Below, piece by piece: positions 21,755 to 32,163 of a stretch of DNA of 64,000 bases. Each line of letters begins with the position of its first letter. Within the stretch, counting starts at the first letter, position 1. A program made the position numbers and the translations under genes. This stretch comes from Acanthosepion pharaonis (Eukaryota > Mollusca > Cephalopoda > Sepiida > Sepiidae): NCBI GenBank assembly GCA_903632075.3, contig CAHIKZ030001780.1, positions 1,970,001 to 2,034,000 of the forward strand, written 5' to 3'. Below the pieces are notes generated by a model, which saw only the letters and a program-made list of their open reading frames with translations, did no database searches and was not told the DNA's origin.

Positions 21755-22392
21755 TGCATACGTCTCCGTGTTCCTTGATTATGCGTATCCTTCACACCGC
21801 TTTGGCTTTGGCAGTCTTTGGAGAAGTGGTTCAGTCCACCACATTTATAGCACCTTGTGTCCTCAGTTGGCGGTGCGGGTGCTTCTGCAGCTGCTGAGAC
21901 TGGCTCCGCGTCGTCCTTCAGAATATTCCAGGCTCTGGCCAGTAACTCATCTAGCCCCAGCTCATTGAGCCTTGACGATGCTTGTAGCAGTTGACTGGCG
22001 TTGTGTGGGAGTCCTGCCAGAAAGGTGCATCCTAGGATTTGGTTCCTTGCTCCACCGAACGGTGCGGCCAGCTTCCTCAAATCGATCAGAAAGACATCTA
22101 CCGTTTCATCTGGCCCAAGCTGCCGTTCGGTGAACTGCCTCCAGGCGACAAAGGGGTCCGCACCGAATGCCGCGTATAGAGCCTGCTTAATTTTTTCCAA
22201 GTCTGCATCATCCCTGAGCTGCTGATATACAGCGTAAGCTCCTTTGGTGAGCCTCAGAGGGATGACCAGCGCGGGATCCTTGACTTTACACAGCCGGCAG
22301 ACCCGCTCGGCCTTTTCCCACCACTCGACCACAGACGGGCCAGCGGGGGAGCCGTCGAACTCTGGTATCAACTTCAAGACGAATCTGTCCAT
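21688..22392 (-). CDS. Gag polyprotein of the LTR element
   Basis: 234 codons from ATG at 22,392, the first Met downstream of the 5' LTR. It is the only full-length frame of the element. A capsid-like helical part occupies roughly residues 1-165 (E-W-W-E-K-A-E-R at 23-30, F-L-A-G-L-P at 124-129). An Ala/Pro-rich linker (165-178) follows, then two knuckles: C-x2-C-x4-H-x4-C at 181-194, and a second at 214-227 in which the His position is Asn222. The same frame stays open upstream into the LTR to 22,578, but Met at 22,392 is preferred because the LTR part is not Gag-like. It ends at TAA 21,688. Confidence 0.8.
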   Translation of the reverse strand: MDRFVLKLIPEFDGSPAGPSVVEWWEKAERVCRLCKVKDPALVIPLRLTKGAYAVYQQLRDDADLEKIKQALYAAFGADPFVAWRQFTERQLGPDETVDVFLIDLRKLAAPFGGARNQILGCTFLAGLPHNASQLLQASSRLNELGLDELLARAWNILKDDAEPVSAAAEAPAPPTEDTRCYKCGGLNHFSKDCQSQSGVKDTHNQGTRRRMHCYRCDKLGNVARSCLGNGQGE

Positions 22393-22416
22393 GTTGTAAT
22401 AATGGCCGAAATAGCT

Positions 22417-22738
22417 TGCAGCAAAGGAGTCAAATTCAATATGGAGTGAAAGGGACACAACTCTTTCCATAGGAAAATGTCTGACACGACGCAACGCAAA
22501 GCAATGTATACCGAACACGGGTGTAATGGCTTCTGCCAATTTCTCCAAGCGACCTGCTTTTATGGAGCCCAGACACACCTCATTAGCATGCGTGTAACGC
22601 GACCTTGTGGGACTGCATGAGACCGTGAATATTAAAAAGTCACGGACGCCATCTTGGATCTTTTCTTTCCTTTCTCAACCCACAGGCCAGACAGACGCAA
22701 GGGCGTTTGGGAGATAAGCCATTTCTATTTTCCCCACA
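22417..22738 (-). repeat. 5' LTR of the retrotransposon
   Basis: 322 bp, plus-strand ends TGCAGCAAAG and TTTTCCCCACA, about 94% identical to the left LTR by eye. The coding-strand sequence directly inside it (22,393-22,416) does not start with TGG, so no standard tRNA primer-binding site is evident. Confidence 0.9.
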
Positions 22739-22743
22739 ATTTC
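22739..22743. repeat. Target-site duplication, right (ATTTC)
   Basis: Matches 18,561-18,565 exactly. Confidence 0.85.
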
Positions 22744-23074
22744 CTTGTATTCCTAACCCAAACTACGTCTCAGTAGTGTACCCTTTGATTTTTCTCAGGT
22801 GTCATTTGTGTTTCAGAATAGCAAAACTCAGACACCTGCTGCTTGTAGATGGTTTTGCAATTCAATACTGTCAATTTTACATGAGTCATCGCAATAAATA
22901 TGATCATTATCTGTTACTACAGAATGCAATTCAACATCATTTGTTCATTACTTTGCTGTTGGTAACAGTTTTTGTGTGTGTGTGTGTGTGGGGGGGGTCA
23001 CCAGTTACAGTAATATGTAAATTTTAATTGATTTTAGTAAAAAAAAATCTACACCATTTTTACTTGTTCTTGAA

Positions 23075-23108
<34 letters not shown>

Positions 23109-23470
23109 TATACACAGTGTGTCATCGACTTATGTTGAAGATCCATTCTTACAACACAATGTAACCTGATTTTTGACATAGGTCAGAACAAAGGCACATT
23201 TTGTTTCTAGAGGAAAAAGAAAAAAAAGAATTGAGATATTCTCTCTCTGAAGCAGAGACAACCAACTATTTTATTGTGTTCATTGTTTCATTTCATCATA
23301 AATAGATGACAAAGCAAATTGTTGTTTGTAAAGTTTTATCTGTATATATTTATGTGCTTATAAAATACAACCACAGTTGATATCATAGTGAACTCCATGA
23401 ACCTTTCATTAGCTGCATATGGTAGATGTTTCAACAGGACTAAGCATGATTTTTTTCTTTTTATTTCAGA
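22744..23470. other. Unassigned sequence with (GT)n and (CA)n
   Basis: Simple repeats at 22,971-22,990 (GT) and 23,077-23,105 (CA). The reading frame at 22,707-23,027 runs out of the LTR and has no motif. Nothing else recognised. Confidence 0.5.
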
Positions 23471-23472
23471 GT

Positions 23473-23643
23473 TGTCCTTCTCTGAGACTGGCTGCCAACC
23501 AAGGCTGAAGACCTCAGTCTATTCTACTATTTAAACCATAGCTGGAGAAAGGAGAAATGGAGCCAAAATTGAATTTCCCCAAATTGTATTTTTGCATAAG
23601 TGAATGTAATGAACACAACTGGAATTCAAACTCAGCTCTCCAC
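23473..23643 (-). mobile_element. tRNA-derived SINE, minus copy of an inverted pair
   Basis: Reverse complement of the SINE at 27,078-27,325: body GGTTGGCAGCCAGTCTC-like, GAATAGACTGAGG-like, and B-box region GAGTTTGAATTCCAG. It abuts the plus-strand copy beginning near 23,644. Confidence 0.65.
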
Positions 23644-23790
23644 ATGGATGCACAGGTGGTGCTATGGATAGCAGCTCAGATTGAGAAATTGGAGAGCTGA
23701 GTTCAAATTCCAGTTGTGTTCATTATATTCACTTATGTCCAAATACCCTTAGGAAAGGTATGAATCTGCCTCCTAAAATTGATTAAAAAA
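23644..23790 (+). mobile_element. tRNA-derived SINE, plus copy of an inverted pair
   Basis: TGGTGCTATGGATAGCAGCTC resembles a pol III A box, and GAGTTCAAATTCCAG about 45 bp on is a good B box. The tail GAAAGGTATGAATCTGCCTCC matches the other copies. Confidence 0.7.
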
Positions 23791-23958
23791 TGAAATTGAA
23801 GTTGTAAAAAATAAACAAAAAACTGAGGAAATGTTAAAATGTGTAAAAATATGAAAATTATTTCTTTTTTAAACAGAATTTTTTAACAGAAATAAAACAA
23901 AAATCTGAATATATACTTATATTTCTGAGATGAGGTATTATTACTATCTACAATCTCT

Positions 23959-24258
23959 GGACAGTTGTCCTCATCTTTATTGTCATATTCACAACATTTT
24001 GGTTGTTGTATGCTCTGGCCTTCTTCAGGTGATTGGAAATTTAAACCAAACCCTTTATTTCATCCACCAGAATAACTAACAGTATATGCCTCTTCCAGGT
24101 ATCTGGAAGAGGCATGGCATGTGGAACTAGAACAATCTACTCCAGAGAATGAAATAAAAGGTTTGGTTTGAAATTCCAGTCACCTGAAGAAGGCCAGAGT
24201 GCATAACGGAACGGATGAAACATTGTAAATATGACAGCAAAGATCAGGACAACAGTCC
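23959..24258. mobile_element. Fold-back (MITE-like) element with long arms
   Basis: Left arm 23,959-24,063 and right arm 24,149-24,258 are inverted repeats (GGACAxTTGTCCT-like outer ends, CTTCTTCAGGTGA, AACCAAACCxTTTATTTCAT). The 85-bp spacer holds a separate perfect 13-bp hairpin at 24,086-24,115. Related single arms are at 17,975, 28,405, 30,060, 40,155 and about 52,700. Confidence 0.75.
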
Positions 24259-24259
24259 A

Positions 24260-26045
24260 AACAATGTAAATAATGTAAAAATCTGAATATTTGTCAAAAG
24301 GACCCAGAGAAGCAGCATCACCAGGGCTAGGTTTGCTTTTTATCACCTGCTTCAACATTTTGAATTGTGAATTTTTCAACTGAAGTATTTTTTTGTTGCT
24401 AAGAGATTGATTCATATGAATTGTTCTTAAAGACCGTTGTTAAAATGTTTTTGTTTTTTATAAAAAAAAATTGTTTTTCATGGATTGTTGTTTTCTAGGA
24501 GAAAACAGATTTGCATTTCAAAGAACTGTTTATCTGTATTGATAGATTGTGGCACACAAGGAAAATTTTAAACACTAGAATTTTTTTGCAACATGCTGAC
24601 ATGTGTTGAAATTCTCAGAGTATTTAGAATTGTTGAAGTTATTGCTAACATTTTTTGTTGAGATTTACAAAGCTGATTAGTATGGAAAAATGCTTTGACA
24701 AAAATATGACTATGCAGTTTGATAATTTAATTTTATAGCACTTCTTGGTAAAGAATATTGAAGAAAATTTCTTTTTTTCATTTTTAACAGTGAATGAATT
24801 CTTAGGATTTCTTACTCTTGAGCATGCAACTAGCCATTTGTAAATATTTCTTTCTGAAGCCAAATTCCAACTTTTTGGAGTGCTTGGCCATGAGATTTGT
24901 ATATATTTCTCACAAAAACAGGGTGAACTGGATTCTTGTATATATAAAAACTTAAAAAGATAAGCAAAAAAATTATTGCATTTTTATTAAAAAAGTATTT
25001 ATTTTATTCATTAAATTGTTTTTTTTTTAAATAGTGGGAGTATTTTGTATGTTAAATAATAACACTAAATTTCCCCCCAAAATTAATGAACATTTATTGT
25101 AAAAGCTGTGCACCCCAGTAAAACCAACTGTACTTTGTATGTCCTTACATGTTTGCAATTTTCCCCAAAATTTGATTTTTACCGGTCATTGTATGGCTAT
25201 TTTAGAGGGTGTGACAGAAGTCGCGAGATAGATAGAAGGCCTATATTTTATTTTGTACAATTTATAGGGTTTTTTGTTTTTTATTACAGATTTCACTTTG
25301 ATTGCGAGTCTTGTCTTTCTGTTCATGTTTCTGAAATAAATTTGCAAAAGGAAGGATAAAAGATTTGAAATCCTCCTTCTCCCCTTGAAGTCACCCTTCT
25401 TTTTACTTTTTAAAAGCTATGGGTTAAATAGTAGGACTTGTATCTGAAAAAAATCATTATCTTCAAAAATTAGTTATAAAATAAAGATAAACAGCAAAGA
25501 AAACTAGAAATATCTCAAGGTCATTATTTATTTTTATAGAAAAGAAAGCCAATGCAGAAATATGCATTTGATTCACTAATGATTGTAAACAGATCAAAAA
25601 GTAACAATAAGGGTATTATTGTTTCAGAAACTGGTTGGGCAAGTTGCCTGTGCATGGTGATATTAAAAATACTTTATTTTAATGGCTAACTGACAAGTCT
25701 AAAAAAAAGAAAATGCTAATAATAACAAAAGAAAAAACTGAGTGTAAAGTAGCAAGTAGAAGATTTTAATGATTCTTGGAAAAGTGAAAATGCTTTTTGG
25801 TAAGTACTTGTGAAAAAGGAAGAAAAATTCTTATTGGACAGATAGAGGCCATTTTGAATATGTTTCAAAAAACTTAACTAAATAAATTACAAATATGTTA
25901 GGCAGAGTTACAAAATTTAACTCTTATTCATTTTATCTGCAGTTCAATTCTCAATATCAGATGATCAACACTGTCACTGCTGCATTGTTATAGCATTGTT
26001 GCCTGGCTGTGCTGGGCTATTTTAGGAAAAAATAGGAAATCGCCA
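24260..26045. other. Unassigned AT-rich sequence
   Basis: Short frames (24,645-24,863 minus; 25,108-25,359 plus) are composition-driven and show no motif. No repeat match was identified by eye. Confidence 0.5.
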
Positions 26046-26049
26046 TTGG

Positions 26050-26360
26050 TTGGAATTATAATGGCTGGCCACACATACTTGATCATGCCTGTCTAATCGA
26101 GCAACTCACCAATCCTAGTTGCAGACTCTGCTCAGGCACATTTGTCCAACACACACAGAGCCGACCTGTGGTTTATACTCCAACTATGTTGAGCAGATCT
26201 TAGTTACAGTTTCTGGAAGCAAGGGCATTATATAGTGTTATCAATTGTTTGAACAAGGCCAGTACACTCAAACCCTCAGCCATGAGGACTTGTGATTGTG
26301 TTAGAACAACCATTAACTGCTCCCAAATAGTTCTGTCTACCCATTTTCACTCACAAGGTT
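26050..26360 (+). repeat. Interspersed repeat F, fullest copy
   Basis: Shares TGGCTG, GCCTGTCTAAT, CTGCTCAGGCACATTT, GTGGTTTATxCTxxAACTATG and TGAGCAGA with 35,223-35,424 (plus) and the reverse complement of 61,355-61,700. All three begin with TGGCTG next to TA-rich DNA. No pol III boxes or coding signal recognised. Probably a SINE or MITE. Confidence 0.65.
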
Positions 26361-26860
26361 TAAAAAAGAAACATGTTGTTATTTAATGCTATTATGAGAA
26401 ATAATGATTGCTGTGAATGCACCCATAATGCTACAAATGAAGAACAAAAGATTTGTTTACATTACTTGTGCATGCCATTCAGCAAAACTTTTACAAATTA
26501 TTGTGTAATCATCTCTTGAATATTGCATTTTAATGTGAAATCAAGAAGTAAAAGTAGTTTAATTACATTTTTAACTGTAGTACAGCATTATAATATGAAT
26601 TGTTTCAACCAGAAATATTTACATTAGTAGTTGTCATACCGAGATAGTTGATAGTCTATTGCGATCCATAGCATAAACATTATAAACTTCTTATCAGTGA
26701 CAATACACCACAGGATTTAAGGTTAGCTTTTTCTGACTGTTTTATAAAAAGACCCCCTATTTTGTGGGGGGAGGGGTAATTTTTAGAATTTAAAGATCGT
26801 CTTATACATGGAAATATACAATAATTATTTATATATGAAATATTGCTCTTATTTGTTTTT
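26361..26860. other. Unassigned, small palindromic piece
   Basis: Includes an inverted repeat CCCCCTATTTTGTGGGGGG at about 26,754-26,772. Otherwise AT-rich with nothing recognised. Confidence 0.4.
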
Positions 26861-26861
26861 T

Positions 26862-27020
26862 TTTTGTTTTTTTAAATCAATTCAACCCAAGCAAGGCAAC
26901 AATTCCACTAAGATGCAAGGGGCTACTGGAAGTGAAAGAAAATAATAGAAAAAAAAACTTTATGAGAAACTGGAAACCCAATCTTAAACAAGAAACAAAG
27001 GATAAAGCTCTACTTGTATT
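26862..27020 (-). repeat. Short repeat with LINE-like 3' tail, copy 2
   Basis: Same family as 1-128 and 41,208-41,372: LINE-type tail (CCAAGCAAGGC on plus) followed by GGAAACCCAATCTTAAACAAG. Confidence 0.55.
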
Positions 27021-27077
27021 CAAAAGACCAATAATGAGTGCGGATGTTACCACAACAGTTCAGCCGTTGTAGCTAGA

Positions 27078-27325
27078 ATGTACATTGTGGTGCAATAGAT
27101 ATGATCTTGGAGTGAGAAATCAGAAAGCCTAGTTTGAATTCCAGTTGGGTTTATTACAATCACATGTGCAAATCCCCTTGAGAAAGGTATGAATTCATCT
27201 CTACCCATTCTAGCTATGGGTTGAATAGCAGAGTAGACTGGGTCCTATAGCCTTCGTTGGCAAGCAGTCTATTGCAGAAAGAAACAGCAACCTACTGTAG
27301 AAAAATCTTCTGTCATGTCAGTCAT
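27078..27325 (+). mobile_element. tRNA-derived SINE, well-preserved copy
   Basis: A-box-like GTGGTGCAATAGATATGATC, B-box-like TAGTTTGAATTCCAG, then body GCTATGGGTTGAATAGCAGA, CCTATAGCCTTCGTTGGCAA and tail CAGCAACCTACTGTAGAAAAA. Closely parallels 45,318-45,600. Confidence 0.75.
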
Positions 27326-27394
27326 AAATAAAAAGAGAAATGATCACCCAAGTGTGTATCATCTATGGCACTTAACTGACTGACATTTCAACCT

Positions 27395-27600
27395 TCATCA
27401 GATGCATATAGATCCAAGTCCTCGGGGAATTTCCAACTGAAGCATTTATTTAATCTACCAGATTGTTCTCATTCCACTAATCATATCCAGGGATGTTGCA
27501 TCTATTTCCCTAGACATTGACAGTGGAATGAGAACAATCTGGCCCTAGGGATAAAATAAAGTGTTCAGTTGAAAATTCACTGAAGGTTACCCAGATTAGC
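27395..27600. mobile_element. Fold-back (MITE-like) element
   Basis: A perfect 19-bp inverted repeat (27,460-27,478 with 27,522-27,540, AGATTGTTCTCATTCCACT) lies inside longer imperfect arms (TTTATTTAATCTA / GGATAAAATAAA, CAACTGAA / TTCAGTTG). Shares GGAATGAGAACAAT with 28,420-28,435. Confidence 0.65.
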
Positions 27601-28014
27601 AAATACCTCTGAGCAGGATAACCCAACGTATCCTAGTCAGCATCTTTCCCTGTGGTGCAGCCACCTTAACAACATGGTACACAGGCTCTCTCTCAGCCCT
27701 ACAGAATCCCTCCTTACTGGCGCCAGTGATAACCTAGCCCTTTTGGTTCTGCTTGAATCACTCCCAAACAGCTGTTGGTCGTTGTAGAGCCAACCTTCAG
27801 AAATGGGGATATGCCATTGATAATAATCCCAGCTGCCAATGTGGGCAAATTACAAACTATGGAGCATCTTCTACTTTGCCCAAATCTTGAAGATCCATGC
27901 ACACTTAATGACTTTTAAACCGTAGCACCTCAGGCAAGACTCCAGGTGAAACACTGGATGGGTGTAGTGTAGCAACTCAATAATAATAATGACCCAACAG
28001 AGCCCATTCCTATT

Positions 28015-28175
28015 CAGGCTGGATTGGGAATTGCAGAATTGTCCTTTCAATGAACTAGTTGTCCTATCAAGGCCCAGAAGATCCCAGTCTACTCTATTAT
28101 TTCACCTATAGTTAGGAGAAGAGATGATTTCATGTTTTTCTCTATGGTATTAGAAAAAGCCTGTACTACTCAATC
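28015..28175 (-). mobile_element. tRNA-derived SINE, partial minus copy
   Basis: Reverse complement matches the SINE body (CTACTCTATTATTTCACCTATAG on plus corresponds to the GGTTAAATAGTAG block). Head absent. Confidence 0.45.
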
Positions 28176-28404
28176 CAGCAATTTAACTCACAATTACTTT
28201 GTTACAAAATTCATGAACTAAAAACATACAAATTCATTATACAGGCTTAGACTCATTGGAAACAGAGCAAGCAATAACTGAGCAGTATGAAAGAAGTAAT
28301 TTTGAGTTCATTCCCTGGGCTGGGTAGTACAGATCCAGACTCAGGGGAAACAGGATAAGCAATAACTGAGCAATACAAAATAAGAACAAAATGATATATC
28401 CTTT

Positions 28405-28570
28405 GACATGGATAGTGGAATGAGAACAATTTCTTTAGATTAAATAAAGATTTTAATTCAAAATTCTCTAAAGGCCACCCAGATCAACAGATACGTGAAG
28501 AAAACCTGAGAGCAGAATGACTGAAATATGACTGATAATAACAACAAAGATGAGGACATTAGTCTAAATA
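28405..28570. repeat. Fold-back repeat family, single arm
   Basis: GGAATGAGAACAATTTC, TTAAATAAAG, AAAGATGAGGACATTAGTC. Corresponds to the right arms of the 24.0 and 27.4 kb elements. Confidence 0.5.
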
Positions 28571-28853
28571 TAAATATTGTAAATATTGATAACTCCTCAT
28601 CCTAGGAATTCACACAAAAATTTAATTCATATGGGTTGGAGGAAGAAATAATTTAAAGAAAAAATTTTCTTCCAGGACACTTACTATTCTTGACATGACT
28701 TACAGATATCCACAAGTATCGCCTATCAGCATGCCCACAATTAAACTTAAATATTGACAGCTACTTAATAAGTTCTGTACCTGATGTAGATGTCATACCT
28801 TATAGTATATCCTTAAGATTAAAAAAATAAGTAAAGTCATTGTGATTGTGTTT

Positions 28854-29849
28854 AAATGAATGTTATAAGTGGTAGACAGGTTTAACAGGACACAAAAAAT
28901 GACCTATATCAACATCAAGGTGATTTGGGGGCATTAAAGCACAAAATTCAGTTAAGCACAATTTTTGCTTTATTTTGCAGACAGATTTAAATTTGTCTGT
29001 GTTAACTGGAACTGAGTACATTTTAAATATATGCTTGAGAACAAATTTTCTTATATTTTTCAATTTTAAATTGTTTTAATATTTGGTAATTTACACTAAA
29101 AAGGAGAAAAGATTTTATCTCAAGCATTTTTTGTTAATGTTCTTTGAAATTGGGCCCATTCTAGGTGTTTCTGCTGCAGTTTCTGTATCAAGTAGAATTT
29201 TTAAGAGGTGAATTTGCCAATTCCACACCTAACCAATTCAGAGTAGACTTTCTCTAAGATTGGTTACCAATCAAAGCTTGGGAGCCCACACTATCTTGCT
29301 TTTAACCCTTAGCTGCGCAGTGGATTCACAATCAGACATTTGGCATTTCTGGAATATTTCCAAAGTGATATATGCTATATCTCGTCTGAAAATAGACAGT
29401 CATGAGATTTCAGATCTAGTTCAACTTTGTTCGAAGTATTTGTCAAAATTTGAAGGTTTAATCATTTGCTTTTAGATGATCAGCTCTGGATAGTTGCTTC
29501 TGCTGTCTCTTTTTGTTAGAAATTTCATTGGAATCATGTTGAAATGAATGTTATAAGTGACAGACAGGTTTAACTTGATATGCTTTTTCAAAAATCACCT
29601 ATATCAACTGGATTTGGGGACTCTACAAACCCAAATTCAGTCAAATTAACACAATTTTTTGTCATATTTTACCTGCTTTTTTGTCTTTGACAATCCCTCG
29701 ACACCCAATTTTGAATAATATTAACAAAAAAAAAACCTGAATCAAAATCTTTTCTTTTTTTTAGTGTAAATTACCAAATATCAAAACAATAAATCTGAAA
29801 AATGTATGAAAATTATTCTCAGGAAGATATTTAAAATGTACTCAGTTCC
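28854..29849. repeat. Compound direct and inverted repeat
   Basis: A block at 28,854-28,980 (AATGAATGTTATAAGTG, ACAGGTTTAAC) recurs in direct orientation at 29,546-29,680. A block at 29,008-29,117 (GGAACTGAGTACATTTTAAAT, ATTTGGTAATTTACACTAAAAA) recurs inverted at 29,744-29,849. The spacer (29,118-29,540) is unassigned. No coding content. Confidence 0.65.
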
Positions 29850-29882
29850 TTTCATATGTTTCAAATGCTAGATTTCAAGATA

Positions 29883-29985
29883 TGATCACGGCTCTCCATA
29901 ACTTCCTATACTTTGTAGCTCTTAGTAATGTTTGTCTTTTGCTATCTCTTCCATTCCCTGCTGTGACATAAAAAGGGAAATTAAG
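29883..29985 (-). mobile_element. LINE C-terminal fragment (WRAMI type), short
   Basis: GATCACGGCTCTCCATAACTTCC and CTCTTCCATTCCCT on plus match the start of the 35.6 and 38.4 kb copies. Confidence 0.45.
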
Positions 29986-30059
29986 ATGAAGGAAATCAGA
30001 TCATCTCCCAGAAATGTGCATATTAAATATATCATATATACTTCAAGATACTATTTACA

Positions 30060-30185
30060 TTGTTCAGACTGTTGTCCTCATTTTTATTGCTACATTCATG
30101 ACATTTCGGCAATTGTATGCTCTGGCTGTCTTCAGGTGGCATTTCTTGGAATTTCAAAACAAACCCTTTATTTAATCTGAAATAG
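30060..30185. repeat. Fold-back repeat family, single arm
   Basis: CAGACTGTTGTCCTCATTTTTATTG, GTATGCTCTGGCTGTCTTCAGG and CCCTTTATTTAATCTG match the left arm at 23,959. Confidence 0.6.
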
Positions 30186-30240
30186 TCTACAGTGACATCA
30201 TATATAACAGTTACTGGAATTGAAGCCACACAAAAAAGGC

Positions 30241-30907
<667 letters not shown>

Positions 30908-30974
30908 CCGATATTAATTAAACTGCATTATTTATTAATTTAAATATATATATATATATATGTATATATATAGA

Positions 30975-31260
30975 TAGATATAGAAACAAAGGACTGTATG
31001 AGAAGGCATTCAAAAAAGTGGCTTTAAGAATAAACTTTCATGCTTAAACACCATAAGTAACACTAATGCAGATAAGAGTAATAATAAATGCAGAAATAGA
31101 AAAAGAAATATAAAAATATTTAGCCCCCCTCCCAGGCCTTCCGTAGGTTAACAAAAATTAACATTGGTCAAGAGTTCCTAAAACTAAAAAATAAACATTT
31201 CGAAAATAACCACACCCTAAAGAAAGTCTTCAATAGAAGAACAGTCAAAATTCCTGCACA
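30975..31260 (+). pseudogene. Penelope reverse transcriptase, C-terminal piece
   Basis: Reading K-C-R-N-R-K-R-N-I-K-I-F-S-P-P then N-I-G-Q-E-F-L-K-L-K-N-K-H-F and H-T-L-K-K-V-F-N-R-R-T-V-K-I. These are the conserved blocks just after the Penelope RT core (R-N-R-K ... W-F-N-P-P, G-x-x-F-L-x-L-x-x-K-H-F-P, K-I-F-N-R-N-T-x-K). A one-base shift lies near 31,005. Confidence 0.75.
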
Positions 31261-31308
31261 AATAATATGTTGAAAATTGCCAATTCCCATAATAAAACTA
31301 TTCTTTTT

Positions 31309-31376
31309 TTCTTTTTCTCATCTTTGAGTTTATTTATTGAATTATCTTTGATATCCAGTACATATAGGCATTAAAT
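31309..31376. repeat. 68-bp direct repeat, copy 1
   Basis: Two mismatches in 68 positions to 32,164-32,231 by eye, although the Penelope coding sequence around it is heavily mutated. Confidence 0.8.
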
Positions 31377-31389
31377 GACATTTTATGAC

Positions 31390-31835
31390 AACAAAAATTC
31401 AGCTAATATGGATAACCCATATAATTGCAGAAACTGAGAACTTTGCCCAGTAGATGGGAAATGTAGGGCATTTAACGTAATTTACCTGCCAACAATCTAA
31501 CACAAAGACAACAAGGACATCAACTTGTATTGGTAATTCCATGGGAGAATGGAAGCAGCGTCTATATACCCATTGCCATACATTTTCCAACACCAAATTG
31601 AAGTGCCAAACTACACTTACCAAAATATTTTGGGAATTGAGGGAGAAAAGACAAAAACCCTCAGATTGACTGGAAAATAATAGGGTTTGCCCATAATCGT
31701 AATAGCTTTAAAGTTAAATGCAATCTATGCCTACAGGAGAAAATTAGAATCATCAAATTTGAAAATCAAAAGATATTCTTAAACCAAAGGAATGAATTAA
31801 TTTCTAAATGCTGTCAATGCAGGAGATTTGAGGTT
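31390..31835 (+). pseudogene. Penelope GIY-YIG endonuclease, broken
   Basis: Y-N-C-R-N (stop) E-L-C-P-V-D-G-K-C-R-A-F-N-V-I-Y gives the Cys-rich entry to the domain. I-N-L-Y-W replaces the Y-I-G motif. Then W-K-Q-R-L-Y-T-H-C-H-T-F, L-T-K-I-F-W-E-L-R, I-D-W-K-I-I and C-N-L-C-L-Q-E-K-I with L-N-Q-R-N-E-L-I-S-K-C. The order matches Penelope elements. Four or more stops or frame changes are present. Confidence 0.75.
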
Positions 31836-32163
31836 ACCTAGACTCCCATTGAACTGACAAGGATTATCATAGGAGGACACTCACCTGGGAATCTCTGCCC
31901 CTCCCCAGTCTGGACTGAACTCAATTGAACTATTATCCCTTAACATGAAAATGAACTGATCAATTAACTGCCACACTGCACATCTAACTTCTCCCCTCTT
32001 TTTATACCCTTAGCAATTTCCCATCTGCTTCTGCCCATATACAATATCCCTCCTCCATCACTAAGTCACTAATAATTCTTGATGATTATCAATAATATCC
32101 CCATAAGATTTTCACCTTCTCTTTACTTCAGTGGCCCTAAAATTTTTTATAGACCGTTTCTAT

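Larger units (their letters stand above)
18566..22738 (-). mobile_element. Complete LTR retrotransposon, Ty3/gypsy-like
   Basis: A 4.17-kb element bounded by two LTRs (18,566-18,890 and 22,417-22,738) that begin TG and end CA, with a 5-bp duplication outside. On minus the order is 5' LTR, Gag, protease, reverse transcriptase, RNase H, integrase, purine tract, 3' LTR. This fits Metaviridae. BEL/Pao shares the order and is less likely from the RT and integrase motifs, but I could not test this with a tree. The internal region is clearly GC-richer than its surroundings. No envelope-like ORF is present. The LTRs differ at about 20 positions by eye (about 94% identity), so the insertion is not recent. 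Gag-Pol is broken by several frame changes, two TGA codons and a catalytic-site change. Confidence 0.9.
30975..32160 (+). mobile_element. Penelope-like element 1, 3' part
   Basis: Holds the end of the reverse transcriptase thumb and the GIY-YIG endonuclease in plus orientation, then a 3' region. The upstream RT is absent. Frames are broken by stops and shifts. A 68-bp segment (31,309-31,376), nearly identical to 32,164-32,231 just beyond the 3' region, sits between the two domains. Confidence 0.75.

Noticed and set aside
22393..22578. Gag starting at 22,578 within the LTR
   Set aside because: The frame is open there, but the extra 62 codons are LTR sequence and not Gag-like; ATG at 22,392 is downstream of the LTR.
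24180..24230. Possible hammerhead ribozyme (CTGAAGA ... GAAAC) in the fold-back family
   Set aside because: The CUGANGA-like and GAAA-like motifs are present but I could not form a convincing stem II between them nor a cleavage site, and the motif varies among the copies.
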